This document shows, in pieces, positions 12,206 through 23,018 of a stretch of DNA of 64,000 nt. Each line of letters starts with the position of its first letter. The first letter of the stretch is position 1. Where the stretch lies: the NCBI GenBank assembly GCA_037447655.1, contig JBBHKE010000043.1, positions 1-64,000 on the forward strand. The letters run 5' to 3'. The translations under genes and the position numbers were made by a program. The notes under the pieces were generated by a model. It was not told the DNA's origin. It saw nothing but the letters and a program-made list of their open reading frames with translations, and did not search any database. Origin of the DNA: Zygnema cylindricum (Eukaryota; Streptophyta; Zygnematophyceae; Zygnematales; Zygnemataceae).

Positions 12206-12928
12206 GGGTGCGTCTCCATGTACTTGTAACTTAGAGAAACTACTTTGTTTTTTAGCGCAGTTCCGGCGGACCCGGATTTCAAGTGTCCCTATGTGTAAAA
12301 ACGGAATTAAAACTTAAGGTTGTGACGATTGTATACGCTGACATGCGCGTGACGGTTGCCGACGTCTACAATCTGTGATTTTGTAGATTGTTCGTGAAGT
12401 CGCATAATTGTACGGTGAGAGGCGGCGAGTGCGAGTTGATGTGGCGCCCTCAGATATTTCTCACGTTTTCGTGAAATGGCATCGGAATCTTCAGATCCCC
12501 TGAAATGAAAAAATCCGTACTGAACGAAAACTGACAAAACGAAACAAATAATGTACTTTGATGGAGGCAAACCGACAAAACATACCGACATGTGTATTTT
12601 TTGACGTCGTTTGAATTCATTTGAATTTTTTTACAAATATTTTTACACATGTGAATATGTGTTGTTATTTTGTTACCGAAAATACTTTGTTTTAAAAAAC
12701 ATCGCGCATGTTTTTTAAAGAAAAGTTTGAAGATGACGTTTTTTGGCGTGGCCGTGGAGGGAAGAACAAAAGACGACAACATGTAGTACATTTTAAATTC
12801 GATGATGACGCAAAATGTACTTCTCCTTTTTTCTTTTTTTTGTACGGTTGACACTTACGCGGTACGGCTCTAAGTTTTAGAGGAAAACGACAGAAAAAAC
12901 CCTTACTTAGATACATGGAGACGCACCC
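12206..12928. mobile_element. MITE family 1, copy B
   Basis: It has the same inverted ends as copy A (GGGTGCGTCTCCATGT and complement) and matching internal landmarks, for example TTTAGCGCAG near the left end and TTTGAAGATGACGTTTTTxGGCGTGGCCGTGG near the right. The flanks are TAA on the left and TTA on the right, so the duplication is imperfect or mutated. It is 723 bp, non-autonomous, and clearly diverged from copy A. Confidence 0.75.
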
Positions 12929-13699
12929 TTAGTTCTGTCATTGTGTTTGAAAATTAGGGTTTAACCATGTTGGATCAGTTAGAGCTTTCATAACTTACAT
13001 TATACACTGGTTTGTACCCGTTCTATTGTGGAAAAATCGCTAAAACTGTCAATACCTTCCTCTTGCACCAGAATGAAACCACGCATTAAATGAAGGCTAA
13101 ACAGAAATGTGACCCCACTTTAAAAGTTATTAAGCGTGCAATCGAGCTGCCTCCTAACGTCCACGTGTTTGGTTGCCGTACGACGAGCTCAAGCCGCGAC
13201 CCTCCGACGAAACAAAAAGGTGCCAGATGAAAAGGCCCTTTCGCACTAAATCCTTCCGTCGCAGTCTCTGTTATTTTGTAATAATTATACTGTATCCGTT
13301 CATCTTTGGGAAAATAACGGTCTGAGACTCTGGGTGCATTGAATTGGAGTGTAAAATCAGAAGTTCACTCTTAAATTATAATTTTCCGCACCATTACTGT
13401 TTAGTATTATACAGTACAGTACTGTACTATTCTGCTCACTTTTTGTATTTACCCAACAATCCGAAGAAGATACTTCTTCACGTGCCCAGAATTTGTCTGA
13501 CAGCGTCATTCCAATCTGAATTCTTGTCTTATCTGAAAATACTTCACGCGCCGGTTGCCACTTGCAATAGCCTCCACAGATCTTCAAAAGCTCTCACATG
13601 GATCTCGTACGAAATCCATGTGAAGACTTGTGACGGTGCTTCACGTGTCGGAGAAAGATTCGAACGATTCGAACATATCTACAGTGCGGAATCTACGAA
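12929..13699. other. Intergenic DNA upstream of host gene
   Basis: No gene is recognised. A perfect TACAGTACTGTA palindrome lies at about 13,413-13,424. Confidence 0.4.
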
Positions 13700-14233
13700 A
13701 CATGGTCCCTAACTCCCAATTTAATTCAGCCGCGCCACGCCGCGTGGCATCCCCCCACCAATCAGAGCCGAGAACCAATAGTGACCGGAACCGATCTGGA
13801 GTTGACAACTTCTCGTTGGTCCCCTCCCATCCAAGATTGTTATCTGGCCCACGCTGACGACAGCCTAGCAACAGCGACATTCATTTAATTCGTCCGTACG
13901 GTTGACCCTCAGTCCAATTAATTTTGCTGCTTACCTTCCGACAAAAAAACAAAAAAACTTTCATCCCATTGGTCCCACCCGCGTCACCTTTTAATATTTA
14001 ATAAATTCACCAATCCGACGGACCAAAAAAACTTCACCCTGCCCGTACCATAAAACTCCGCGTGCTACAAAAAGACAACAAGCTATCAAGCCGTTCATAA
14101 ACGTTAAAACCCACGCGCCAAGCTCCATTCCCTTCCCTTCCCTTGACTTCCCTCCTAGTTACTACAACCCTCCCTCTCCTTCTCCCTCTCCCTCCTCCTT
14201 GTTACCTTAAATCCCTTCCCTCTCTCTCCCAGA
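13700..14233 (+). promoter_or_regulatory. Putative promoter and CT-rich 5' leader
   Basis: The stretch lacks transposon signatures and becomes strongly pyrimidine-rich (CCCTTCCCTTCCCTT, then CTCCCTCTCC repeats) between about 14,130 and 14,230, just before the ATG at 14,234. A CATAAAA word near 14,049 is the only TATA-like candidate, about 185 bp upstream of the start codon. CT-rich leaders are common in plant 5' UTRs; the assignment is inferred. Confidence 0.4.
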
Positions 14234-15325
14234 ATGGTTGCCGACATAGCCTTCTCTCACCCAATCGCCATGCGCCATTCTCCCAACACTAGTATCGCCG
14301 CGGGAGCCATGCGAGTACCAGAAATATGGTGGTCCCCTCCGGATTCCGTACGGCCGTGCAGCATGCCCACCCCGTGGCCCTGCTGCGGATACGCTTCGGG
14401 CAACAATTCGTCCGACCGTACCGTTCCCAATCCTCCCCCGTACCTCAGCGCCGGCCAAGTTGCCCTCACTCGCGCTCTTACCGAACTTAACCGCTCTCTC
14501 GACTTCCCCAAACCAAACAAAATTCCGAACCAAATTCCGAACCACTTTCCGAACCACGTTCCGAACCATATTCCGAACCTAATTTCTATGTACTCAGAAA
14601 TCACTGCGCGCCGCGTCCCGCACGCTTCGCGCGAAAATTCTTCCTGCGACTCGTTTCCAGAGGTCGCACGACGACGCCGCGCGCGACCTGCGTCGTCTGC
14701 GACAGTGGGCGACTCCCGAGTGATTCTCTGCGACAAAAGCAGCCAGCCGTGCGACGCGAAGTCGCGCGCAAAGAGGAGTCGCAAGAGCCAGCTGGAGTCG
14801 CAGCACCACCGACCAGCTAAGCGACAGGCCGTGTCGGTGGCCCGGGAGACTAACACGTGTGGGAGCCTCAACCGAGCTGCGCGAATGACACGTGTCAATA
14901 TATTGTCAGAGGCGTCTTCTCACAGAGTTCCCCCTAACGCATCGCCAGTAAGCTCCTCCACTAGAATAATGCTGAATGGGAGCCTATCAAGCTGCCACGT
15001 GTCACCATCTGCCAGCTCTCCCTCTCTCCCCCCAAGCAGCTGCTTCCCTACCAACTTTCCCCTTAAAAATAAAACTTTACCACCCAGTAATTTTACCCCA
15101 TTTGTACCCCAAAATTGTAAAATTCCCAATTTTAAGCAATGTAAGCCCATTCCGCCTTTTACGGAAAGCTTCGATCTTGATCCAAAATCGATCCGACGGT
15201 CGTCGATGGACGGGAGAGTCCACGTGCCTCTCTATGAGAGACTGACCTGTTCAGTTCAACGGAAGTTTACGGAAATGGAGGAACCCGCGGAGGGGAATAC
15301 TCTGGATCTTGACCTTCACCTTTAA
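14234..15325 (+). CDS. Predicted nuclear protein with C-terminal EAR-like motif
   Basis: A 363-codon open frame in a transposon-free, GC-richer island, not assigned to any family. The start ATG lies in AGAATGG, with A at -3 and G at +4. The protein is basic and Ser/Pro-rich. Residues about 95-116 hold a short IPNQIPNHFPNHVPN-type repeat from a 12-bp DNA repeat. Basic clusters RRRRAR (about 137-143) and KSRAKRSRKS plus RPAKRQ (about 170-200) look like nuclear localisation signals. The last residues, LDLDLHL, fit the LxLxL EAR repression motif that recruits TOPLESS-type corepressors in plants. A plausible reading is a transcriptional repressor or adaptor with no visible DNA-binding domain. It ends at TAA followed by a T-rich stretch. 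It may be a single exon or part of a longer gene. Confidence 0.55.
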   Translation: MVADIAFSHPIAMRHSPNTSIAAGAMRVPEIWWSPPDSVRPCSMPTPWPCCGYASGNNSSDRTVPNPPPYLSAGQVALTRALTELNRSLDFPKPNKIPNQIPNHFPNHVPNHIPNLISMYSEITARRVPHASRENSSCDSFPEVARRRRARPASSATVGDSRVILCDKSSQPCDAKSRAKRSRKSQLESQHHRPAKRQAVSVARETNTCGSLNRAARMTRVNILSEASSHRVPPNASPVSSSTRIMLNGSLSSCHVSPSASSPSLPPSSCFPTNFPLKNKTLPPSNFTPFVPQNCKIPNFKQCKPIPPFTESFDLDPKSIRRSSMDGRVHVPLYERLTCSVQRKFTEMEEPAEGNTLDLDLHL

Positions 15326-16565
15326 CTTTTTTTTTTTTTTTTTTTTTCTTTAATTGAAGATGGTTTACGGAAAATTTATGTTTTAAAAGGTTATGTGGAA
15401 AATTAGGGTTTTATGACTCTTTGGGGTTTTGGGATCCCAGGAAATTTTCCTTTTTGTAATATTTGTACAGAGAGAGAGGGAGAGAGAGAGAGAGAGAGGA
15501 TGGGAAGCGGGAGGGTGGAGAAGGGGGGGAAGGGTGGGAGGGAGGCGGTAAAGATAGAATAATGAGATGTGACAGCTGTACGGATGTTAGGTGGACTTCT
15601 TGAAAGGAGATTGTACAAGCTGTACGGATTCAAAGTGGCAAATTTTTGTTTAGTTATTTTTAGAACTAGTTGTCAATGAGTTGGTGGAAAATCAATGTTG
15701 AAGGCAATGTATTGTTCGCGTGTAGAAACGTAGTTTTCTTCACCTTTTTTTATGTAATTTTTTTTTTTTTACATTTAATTTGTGATTTTTTGTAAAAATT
15801 AGTGTGTTTCTCACTTCTCATAATCCTTTTCTTTTTCTTTCTTTTCTAGTCGTGAGTCGCTCTGGTTGAAATTCGATGCTCTTTTTATATATATTTTTTT
15901 AATTTATTTTTTATTTTTTCATCTATATGTGAAATGTCGTAAATTTTAAGGTAATAAGCTGACATTTGATGTTCGATGTTTTTTTTTTTTTTTTTAAATA
16001 GGGATCCTTTCTGTTCATTTGTCAGTTTTCCTTTTGTTTTTGTGTTTTTCTGGGATATTATCTGTTTTCCTTTGCTTTATTTTTCTTGCTTTTTTGCATT
16101 TCATATTGTCAAAATTGGTGGGAAATGCCCTTTCAGAGTCCCCGTTTATGGTATTTTCTTGGGCCTTAATTTGGTTTTTTTTTGGGGCTTTTTTAACTCT
16201 CTCTAATTCGATGTATTCCACATTATTAATTCTGGATTTGTAATCTAAGAGTAGTCCACACTAATTCTTGTTGATACCTGAAAAGTAAAAACCCTTAGAC
16301 ATTGGCATTGGAGCTCACCCGTTGAAATTTGTTCACAAATAGTGTGGATCACATGTAATGGTTAGAGCAGAGTAAACAGGGCTTGGCCGTCCGTACCACA
16401 TCATAGGTTTTTTTTTAGGGTTCCAGGGTGGTAATAGGACAGATTGAAGAAATACCATCATAAAAAAAAAAAAAAACCTTTTGCAAGCATAATCGCTGAA
16501 ATTGGCTGTAGAGGTGAGCCATGGAGGATATTTTTGTGGATTCCCTCGTGACGAGCGCTAAAGAT
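15326..16565. other. T-rich downstream region with GA microsatellite
   Basis: Long T runs follow the stop codon at 15,325. A (GA)n-type microsatellite lies at about 15,470-15,500. The remainder to 16,565 is T-rich on the plus strand and shows no domain; it may include the 3' UTR of the preceding gene. Confidence 0.45.
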
Positions 16566-16975
16566 ATGTATGGAATGTGTATGGAATGTGTATGGAATGT
16601 GTATGAAATGTGTATGGAATGTGTATGGAATGTGTATGGAATGTGTATGGAATGTGTATGAAATGTGTATGAAATGTGCATGAAATGTGTATGAAATGTG
16701 TATGAAATGTGTATGAAATGTGTATGGAATGTGTATGGAATGTGTATGGAATGTGTATGGAATGTGTATGAAATGTGTATGGAATGTGTATGGAATGTGT
16801 ATGGAATGTGTATGGAATGTGTATGAAATGTGTATGGAATGTGTATGAAATGTGTATGAAATGAGTATGAAATGTGTATGGAATGTGTATGAAATGTGTA
16901 TGAAATGTGTATGAAATGCGTATGGAATGTGTATGGAATGTGTATGGAATGTGTTAATGTGTATGAAATGTGTGA
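16566..16975. repeat. 11-bp minisatellite, about 36 copies
   Basis: Tandem units of TGTATGGAATG and the variant TGTATGAAATG run almost uninterrupted for about 400 bp. G and A variants at one position are interleaved in patches, suggesting local unit expansion. Because 11 is not a multiple of 3, every frame reads an 11-residue repeat, so the long minus-strand frame across it is a by-product. Confidence 0.95.
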
Positions 16976-17749
16976 GTGCGTTGTAGGTAGGGCATGGTGA
17001 AGAGAGTGAGAGGGAGAGAGAAGTGAAATGAGAAGTGTATGCGAAGCGTATATGTGAAGTGAATGGCGAATATGATGTATGTACTTAAATAGTGTAAACA
17101 AACGAAAGTGTATAAATGAAGTGTAACGTGAGTGTGACGTAACTTGTGTTTAGTGTGCGCAAAAGTGCGAATGAAATGTGAAGCGTATATGGGAAGCGTA
17201 TTGTGAGTCTGGCGTGTCGTATCCAGTGTACATAGTGTCAGTTGAGTTAGTAATTTAGTCTAAGAGTGTGCAGAATGTGAATATGAATTGTGTCGTAAAA
17301 ATCTAGAGGGTTTAGTGAGTACTGTAGTGTAAAAAAACATGAGTACGTTTAAACGTTTTTTCAAATTCGCGACTGTGTTTTTATTTCGTTTAAACTACAA
17401 GTGAAACTAATTGTAGAAAAGGCAACTTGTTGCAGCGTCGTGCGCTGTGTTTCAATCTCAGATGAATGTGAGGTGTTGAAACAAATGTGATGTTACGTCA
17501 ATTGAAATTGAAAAGGATTTGATTGGCCGGGATCATAACAATTCGAAACAAAATGGTAGAGAAGGATGTTACACATTGATTGTTGCTGTTACTGTTTTTG
17601 AGAGGATGAAGTATTTCTTAAGTTGATCTGGACGAGTTTTATGTTCATACAAAAAACTGAGGTGTTTTCATACACCTATGTGAGCTTCTCTTGTGTCTCT
17701 ATCATGTGTGTTTTCAAAAAAAATAAGTCAAAGCCATAGCAAAGTATAA
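16976..17749. other. Degenerate GTG/GTAT-rich DNA
   Basis: The first 250 bp continue with GAAGTGTAT, GAAGCGTAT and GAAATGTGA words that look like eroded minisatellite units. Beyond that I see no feature. Confidence 0.4.
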
Positions 17750-18479
17750 GGGTAGAATTCCATTAGACCAAAAGTGTGGTTTGTTACTCGACGCCGTACG
17801 TTTTCGTACATATCCATACCACGCCGTACCCTTTTTTTTTTTTTTTCAGACGAAATATCGTTACTGGAAAGATGTCGGGAAGCTCCAATGATGTAGGCGT
17901 AATTCTTGGCCGTTGGATATTCCACTTTTTCAGATCCGCGAAGCAATCGCGCACATCATCCAGTGTGACGATACTCTCCTCGCGAGGAGAGTTATACGAT
18001 ACTAGATATGTACCATTGGTACACGTGAAAAAGCAAAAAAAATATCCGCTTTGAACAAGCGATCACAAGTCTATACATCGTACACGATATGTGCCGCCTG
18101 CCACGCTGGATGCAGGTGAGCCGAAAATATTTCGCACGCTGGATGCAGGTGAGCCGAAAATATTTTCGCACGCTCCGTCTGACATCCACCGACATTCAAA
18201 GTTTGTCGCGACCTTCAAAGTTTGCCGCGTCTTTTTGCCATTCCGTTTCGAGATTTTGATTTCCATTTTCAAAATCAAAAATCTGGCCGCAAACTTTACG
18301 TACGAATCATTAACTACCTTTGGTTGTACAAATATTTCGTTCTAACTTTCCGTTTGAAGATCTTCTTTAAGGTTTTTCAATTCTGGACTCTAACCTACGT
18401 GGCGCCAATCATAATTGACGAAGGTTTGTTACTGGCCCGACAGAATGGAATAGTCTTCCAGCCTAATGGAATTCTACCC
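17750..18479. mobile_element. MITE family 2, copy A
   Basis: Inverted ends GGGTAGAATTCCATTAG and CTAATGGAATTCTACCC are flanked by TAA on both sides (17,747-17,749 and 18,480-18,482), as for PIF/Harbinger-like MITEs. Inside is a short tandem pair of CACGCTGGATGCAGGTGAGC (about 18,100-18,165). It is 730 bp with no transposase. Overlapping frames are identical in copy B only because the DNA is. Confidence 0.85.
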
Positions 18480-18574
18480 TAAGAAAATAATTGATCGCCG
18501 TATCAAAGATGTCATAAATCTGATATTTTAAATAACAAAATGCAATTACGCAAGTTAGTATTGTCAGCTATGAT

Positions 18575-18849
18575 CCGTGAAGTAAAAGGTACGCATGTCA
18601 GCCGCAGACCATGTGACGACAACTCAGCATTCAGATACACTTTAATTCACCTCCCGCGAAAGATCTGAAAAAATCCGTACATTCTCTCGAACGAACTACA
18701 GTACTCAAAATCAAATCTAGCGTCAAATGGACCTGAACTTGCACATCCGTACCCTATATCCGTTCAAATACGCCAAAAAAGCTAAAAAACAAACATAAAA
18801 AGCAATCGGACAAACCATGGATTTGTTTTGGAGGGTTCGAGCAATCAAC
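18575..18849. other. Unassigned spacer
   Basis: No gene or element end is recognised between the duplicated MITE flank and the next TA-flanked MITE. Confidence 0.4.
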
Positions 18850-18851
18850 TA

Positions 18852-19060
18852 CACCGTGAATCGCTATTAGGGTTTAATGTTTTTTTTGTCTCTTTAAACA
18901 TTTCTTATCCGTACACAATTGTAATCTGACGGTTGCGATTGAAAGGTAAGATTCTCAGCTTCCAATTGACGGTCTCGAATTGAAAATCGGACATATGTGT
19001 ACGGAGAAAAGATGTTTTAAGTGGCAAAAAAATTATTAACACTAATAGCGATACACGGTG
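18852..19060. mobile_element. Stowaway-like MITE, copy 1
   Basis: Ends CACCGTGAATCGCTATTAG and CTAATAGCGATACACGGTG are inverted and flanked by TA on each side. A TA duplication is the hallmark of Tc1/mariner-type MITEs. At 209 bp it closely resembles the element at 25,178. Confidence 0.8.
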
Positions 19061-19157
19061 TAAAAGTCGAAACCATCGACCCTAGTGTGAATTAAAGTGA
19101 CTCTTGTGTTTAAATTGACATCTACCTTTTTTGAGTCCTTAACTCCATGTCCTAAGT

Positions 19158-19387
19158 CTACTACACCGTGCATCACTATAATTGTAAATAAATTAGTGTA
19201 AAGAAACAAATAGTGTTATAACCTCTATTTTGGGTTACACCAGCAAAACATTAACACTAAGGGTGGGTTTCCATCGGGCGAAAAGTGAGGTTGTTTACAT
19301 AAATTCATACTTTGTCGTACCATAATGTACTTTTTCTTGTTTTTTCTAAAACGACAAAAAAAGTTCCTTTCCGCAAAATGCGACTAA
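19158..19387. mobile_element. Truncated MITE ends
   Basis: TACACCGTGCATCACTATAA near 19,163 resembles a left end of the TA family without a matching right end. At about 19,261 a TAAGGGTGGGTTTCCATCGGG sequence with GCGAAAAGTGAGGTTGTTTAC resembles the left end of the GGGT...TAA MITEs, cut short where the next element begins. Confidence 0.45.
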
Positions 19388-20115
19388 GGGTAGAATTCCA
19401 TTAGACGAAAAGTGTGGTTCGTTACTCGACGCCGTACGAGTTCGTACAGATTCGTACCACGCCGTACCTTATTTTTTTTTATCAGACGAAATATCGTTAC
19501 TGGAAAGCTGTTGGGATGCTCCAATGATGTAGGCGTAATTCTTGGCCGTTGGATATTCCACTTTTTCAGATCCGCGAAGCAATCGCGCACATCATCCAGT
19601 GTGACGATACTCTCCTCGCGAGGAGAGTTATACGATACTAGATATGTACCATTGGTACACGTGAAAAAGCAAAAAAAATATCCGCTTTGAACAAGCGATC
19701 ACAAGTCTATACATCGTACACGATATGTGCCGCCTGCCACGCTGGATGCAGGTGAGCCGAAAATATTTCGCACGCTGGATGCAGGTGAGCCGAAAATATT
19801 TTCGCACGCTCCGTCTGACATCCACCGACATTCAAAGTTTGTCGCGACCTTCAAAGTTTGCCGCGTCTTTTTGCCATTCCGTTTCGAGATTTTGATTTCC
19901 ATTTTCAAAATCAAAAATCTGGCCGCAAACTTTACGTACGAATCATTAACTACCTTTGGTTGTACAAATATTTCGTTCTAACTTTCCGTTTGAAGATCTT
20001 CTTTAAGGTTTTTCAATTCTGGACTCTAACCTACGTGGCGCCAATCATAATTGACGAAGGTTTGTTACTGGCCCGACAGAATGGAATAGTCTTCCAGCCT
20101 AATGGAATTCTACCC
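19388..20115. mobile_element. MITE family 2, copy B
   Basis: It has the same inverted ends and TAA flanks (19,385-19,387 and 20,116-20,118) as copy A. The first ~130 bp differ from copy A by roughly 10%. From about 19,521 to the right end I see no difference from copy A, and the identity continues past the TAA into flanking DNA to 20,210. Confidence 0.85.
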
Positions 20116-20210
20116 TAAGAAAATAATTGATCGCCGTATCAAAGATGTCATAAATCTGATATTTTAAATAACAAAATGCAATTACGCAAGTTAGTATTGT
20201 CACATGTTCA

Positions 20211-21189
20211 TGGATGCAAAAAAGTCACTAGCCAATGTATGTTAACGAGAATGCAAGCTTGACAAAAACGAGAGGTGATTTAAAGGATGATTAAATGTGA
20301 CAATCCTTTTAAACCCATTTGGAAGAGATTACCGTTCTCTCATACTTCCACTAATTGTTGAGAAAATACTATTTGAAGTTAATATACATTTCCAAAAAGA
20401 AAAAAAACAATACAAGTGGATAAAAAAACAAATATCCAAGTATTTTGCAATTATCTTGAGGTTTGCCGTCCCTTTAAGTGATTTCAAATAATAATTTGAT
20501 CATTGGGCCTATACTTTTAGCCCGTGTGACATGTAGCTGAACTAAAAAGGTACAATAATGAGTTGGTACCGCATTGTTTTCATTAGCAATGATGTTTAAA
20601 TAATGAACTACGCATTAAAAACATGTTTGGTTTAATGTAAACACTTCGAAACTGTGCATCTTTCTACGACCAGATTTTACAACATGATGGTTTATATTTT
20701 TGTTTTCTATAACTCAACATGGGTAAACAAATATGGTATAAGAAATGATTTATAGAAGTTTTAATAGACCATTAAAGTTTAAAGGTGAACATTGCTACGA
20801 AAATAACGTTAAAAAAACTTGTTAAGCAACAGACTACCAACAAAACTAACTCAATAAATTGATGAAGGCTACTATAAAAAAAGGGGCAAATGACATTTAT
20901 ATGACGGGTATGCAACAACAGTACGCCAATGACAACTTTGGAAATTTTCTATGCGTACGAATTAGCATGGAATTCCAATATCAACGAGCGCCATTCCCCA
21001 CCTTATTTTATAAGAGCAAAGACTTGGGCCATCGAAAGGAGACACATATACGTTTGTGGTGGAAATTCGAAAGCAAAGGTTACGACAAACTCCTTGATTC
21101 TTTAACTTCAAAAGTTCTTCGCACACAATCATTTATGAAAATAAAAGAGTACGTATGTAGTTCCTAAATATATTCAATGCAAAGAGTGG
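20211..21189. other. AT-rich spacer, no supported gene
   Basis: A 102-codon plus-strand frame at 20,859-21,167 has no recognisable domain and AT-driven composition; it is left as unannotated DNA. Confidence 0.4.
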
Positions 21190-21490
21190 TGCAACACTGC
21201 AACGTCTTTTTTCGTAGAAGTCCGTACATTTCCGGTAAAATTTCGAACATTCCCGTAATTTCCGAACATTTTCCTTAAAAATTCTCTTCAGTTTTTCGGA
21301 CAGAAAGTCTATCTTTTCGTCAAAGTCCGTACATTTCCCGTAAAATACCGTACGTTACCGTAAATTCTCCGTTCAGTTTACCGGACAGAAAGTACTTCGT
21401 GTTTTTTTGCGATTTTTTAAAAAGTCACGAACTATATGTAGAAATCGGAAAAAACAAAAAAAATCGCACGATTTGAACAACATCGTTTTT
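21190..21490. repeat. Dispersed repeat family, copy 2 (inverted)
   Basis: Related in reverse orientation to 560-1000. It carries two diverged internal units with GTCCGTACATTTCC...GTAAA...TTTTCGGACAGAAAGT about 100 bp apart, then GTAGAAATCGGAAAA and GCACGATTTGAACAAC. Confidence 0.5.
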
Positions 21491-21599
21491 AACTATATAC
21501 TGTCTATAATATGACAAACGTTACAATTACGCTTGGCCTACAAACGGTACAATTACGCTTGGCCTACAGTACTGTGCAGTACATCGTGACTCACTATTA

Positions 21600-22117
21600 C
21601 ACCGTGAATCGCTATTAGCGTGTTGGTCGCTAATTGAGGTACCCTGTTTTTTTGGGCAAATTCTCAAATAGAATTAGACATTCTAATTGTTCCTACACGT
21701 TATTTGAGGTGTTCCATAAAATAGGATTCATGACTCTAATATAGTGCCATCGTAAATAGTGTGATGTACGGTCTGTCAGAGACGTACTTTTATGTACTTT
21801 TTCAAGTAGAAAAGTACAGAAAAGATATTCAAGCTGTCAAGGAGTCGCGCTAACATGCAATTGCGTAAATATTTTCCGGCATTCGCGGATGTCAAAAAAA
21901 CGCGACGGCGTACGATTTGAACAATTTCGTACATGAACATATTTTAGTGTGGAGATATTCTGCACCGAAATTTTTTACAAAGCAGTTTAAAAATTAGAGT
22001 ATACGAAAAATTAGAATAATAATTATTTCCAAAAAATCGACATTCCCAATTAGCGTAAATAACGCTAATTGTTTCATTACGCTATCTATTTCATTACGCT
22101 AATAGCGATTCACGGTG
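21600..22117. mobile_element. Stowaway-like MITE, long form
   Basis: Ends CACCGTGAATCGCTATTAGCG and CGCTAATAGCGATTCACGGTG are a near-perfect inverted pair flanked by TA (21,598-21,599 and 22,118-22,119). It is 518 bp, more than twice the other copies, with a different interior, and no transposase. It lies about 170 bp upstream of the first recognised PAN-like exon, possibly inside an intron. Confidence 0.8.
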
Positions 22118-22285
22118 TAGTGTTAATGTTATGTCCATTTGTTGGTATTGAGCCGAAATTCTACATCTACGTGCTCAATTTGTCCACCAATTGTCGAAAT
22201 ATGAATGATAATTATCTTTATATATGATCATTACCGTCAATTTCTTGACTTTCACCACTGACACTTCCTTTTTATTCATCTGCAG

Positions 22286-23018
22286 ACGCCTGCGGTATGG
22301 ATGTCGCCGGATGGGAGAAGCACAACAACACCTTCCCTGTCGGAAAATGGGAGTCTTATTTTGCCGACAGCGCCGCCGCCTGCGCCGCCTCTTGCGCTGC
22401 CAATTCGTACCGCTGCGCCGCAGTCATCTGGGAGGACGCCAAAGTGCTGCCCTACTCCGATGATGCCAAGTGTCAGTTTGTTAGCGAGCTCCGCGGCTTC
22501 GTGCCAGGCATGCCAGCTGGCGTCGACCTCTACACGCCGTGCAACAGTGAGACCTTTCCCTAGCTCTCTAGTCCAACAGCTGCCATTTCTCGGCCTTGGT
22601 TTGCAGGCAATGTTGTCAAGAGAAAGTCAGATGTCCGATGCGTGTTCTCGCTCAACTCCAATCCTTCCCTTTTGTTTGAGTTCCTAACTGTCCTACTCTT
22701 GTTCTCACTCTCTCTGTTCCCTGAAAGTTAACGGTGGCGATTTTATCTGACATTGCAGCTGGCTGCGGCGCCGTAGTGGCGGGATATGAGCTCCACGAGA
22801 ACACCCTCCCAGTGGGCGTGTGGGAGGCGTTCTTTGCGGCCGACGCGGCGGGATGCGCGGAATCATGTACGGCCTTTTCTGAGCGCTGCATTGCCTCCAT
22901 TTGGGAGGACGCCAAAGTGCTGCCCCTCTCAGACGACGCCAAGTGTCAGTTCGTCAGCGTACTCACAGGGTACACACCCGACGTTTCCGACGGAGTGGAT
23001 CTCTATGTCAGATGCTAA
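22286..23018 (+). CDS. Two-module PAN/Apple-like secreted protein, 3' exons
   Basis: Two exons each encode one ~86-residue cysteine-rich module. Exon 1 is 22,286-22,546, after acceptor CATCTGCAG and before donor GTGAGA. Exon 2 is 22,759-23,018, after acceptor CATTGCAG, ending in TAA. Each module has six cysteines and the shared blocks HxNTxPVGxWExxFA, WEDAKVLPxSDDAKCQFVS and GVDLYxxC. Spacing and the aromatic/Cys pattern resemble PAN/Apple domains, which bind proteins or carbohydrates in extracellular proteins; this is a by-eye match. Both introns around exon 1 are phase 1, so it is a symmetric, duplicable unit. Upstream exons, including any signal peptide, are not identified, so the gene is partial at its 5' end. 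Exons are GC-rich relative to their surroundings. Confidence 0.65.

Noticed and set aside
14257-14898. 213-codon frame antisense to the EAR-motif gene
   Set aside because: Arg/Trp-rich shadow frame with no start context; the plus strand has the better start, leader and C-terminal motif.
16566-16975. CRISPR-like array
   Set aside because: Units are contiguous 11-mers without spacers, and the window is eukaryotic.
16415-17101. 228-codon minus-strand frame with HTHSIHIPYTF-like repeats
   Set aside because: It is the translation of an 11-bp minisatellite, which is open in several frames by chance of composition.
20859-21167. 102-codon plus-strand frame
   Set aside because: No domain, no splice or promoter context, AT-driven composition.
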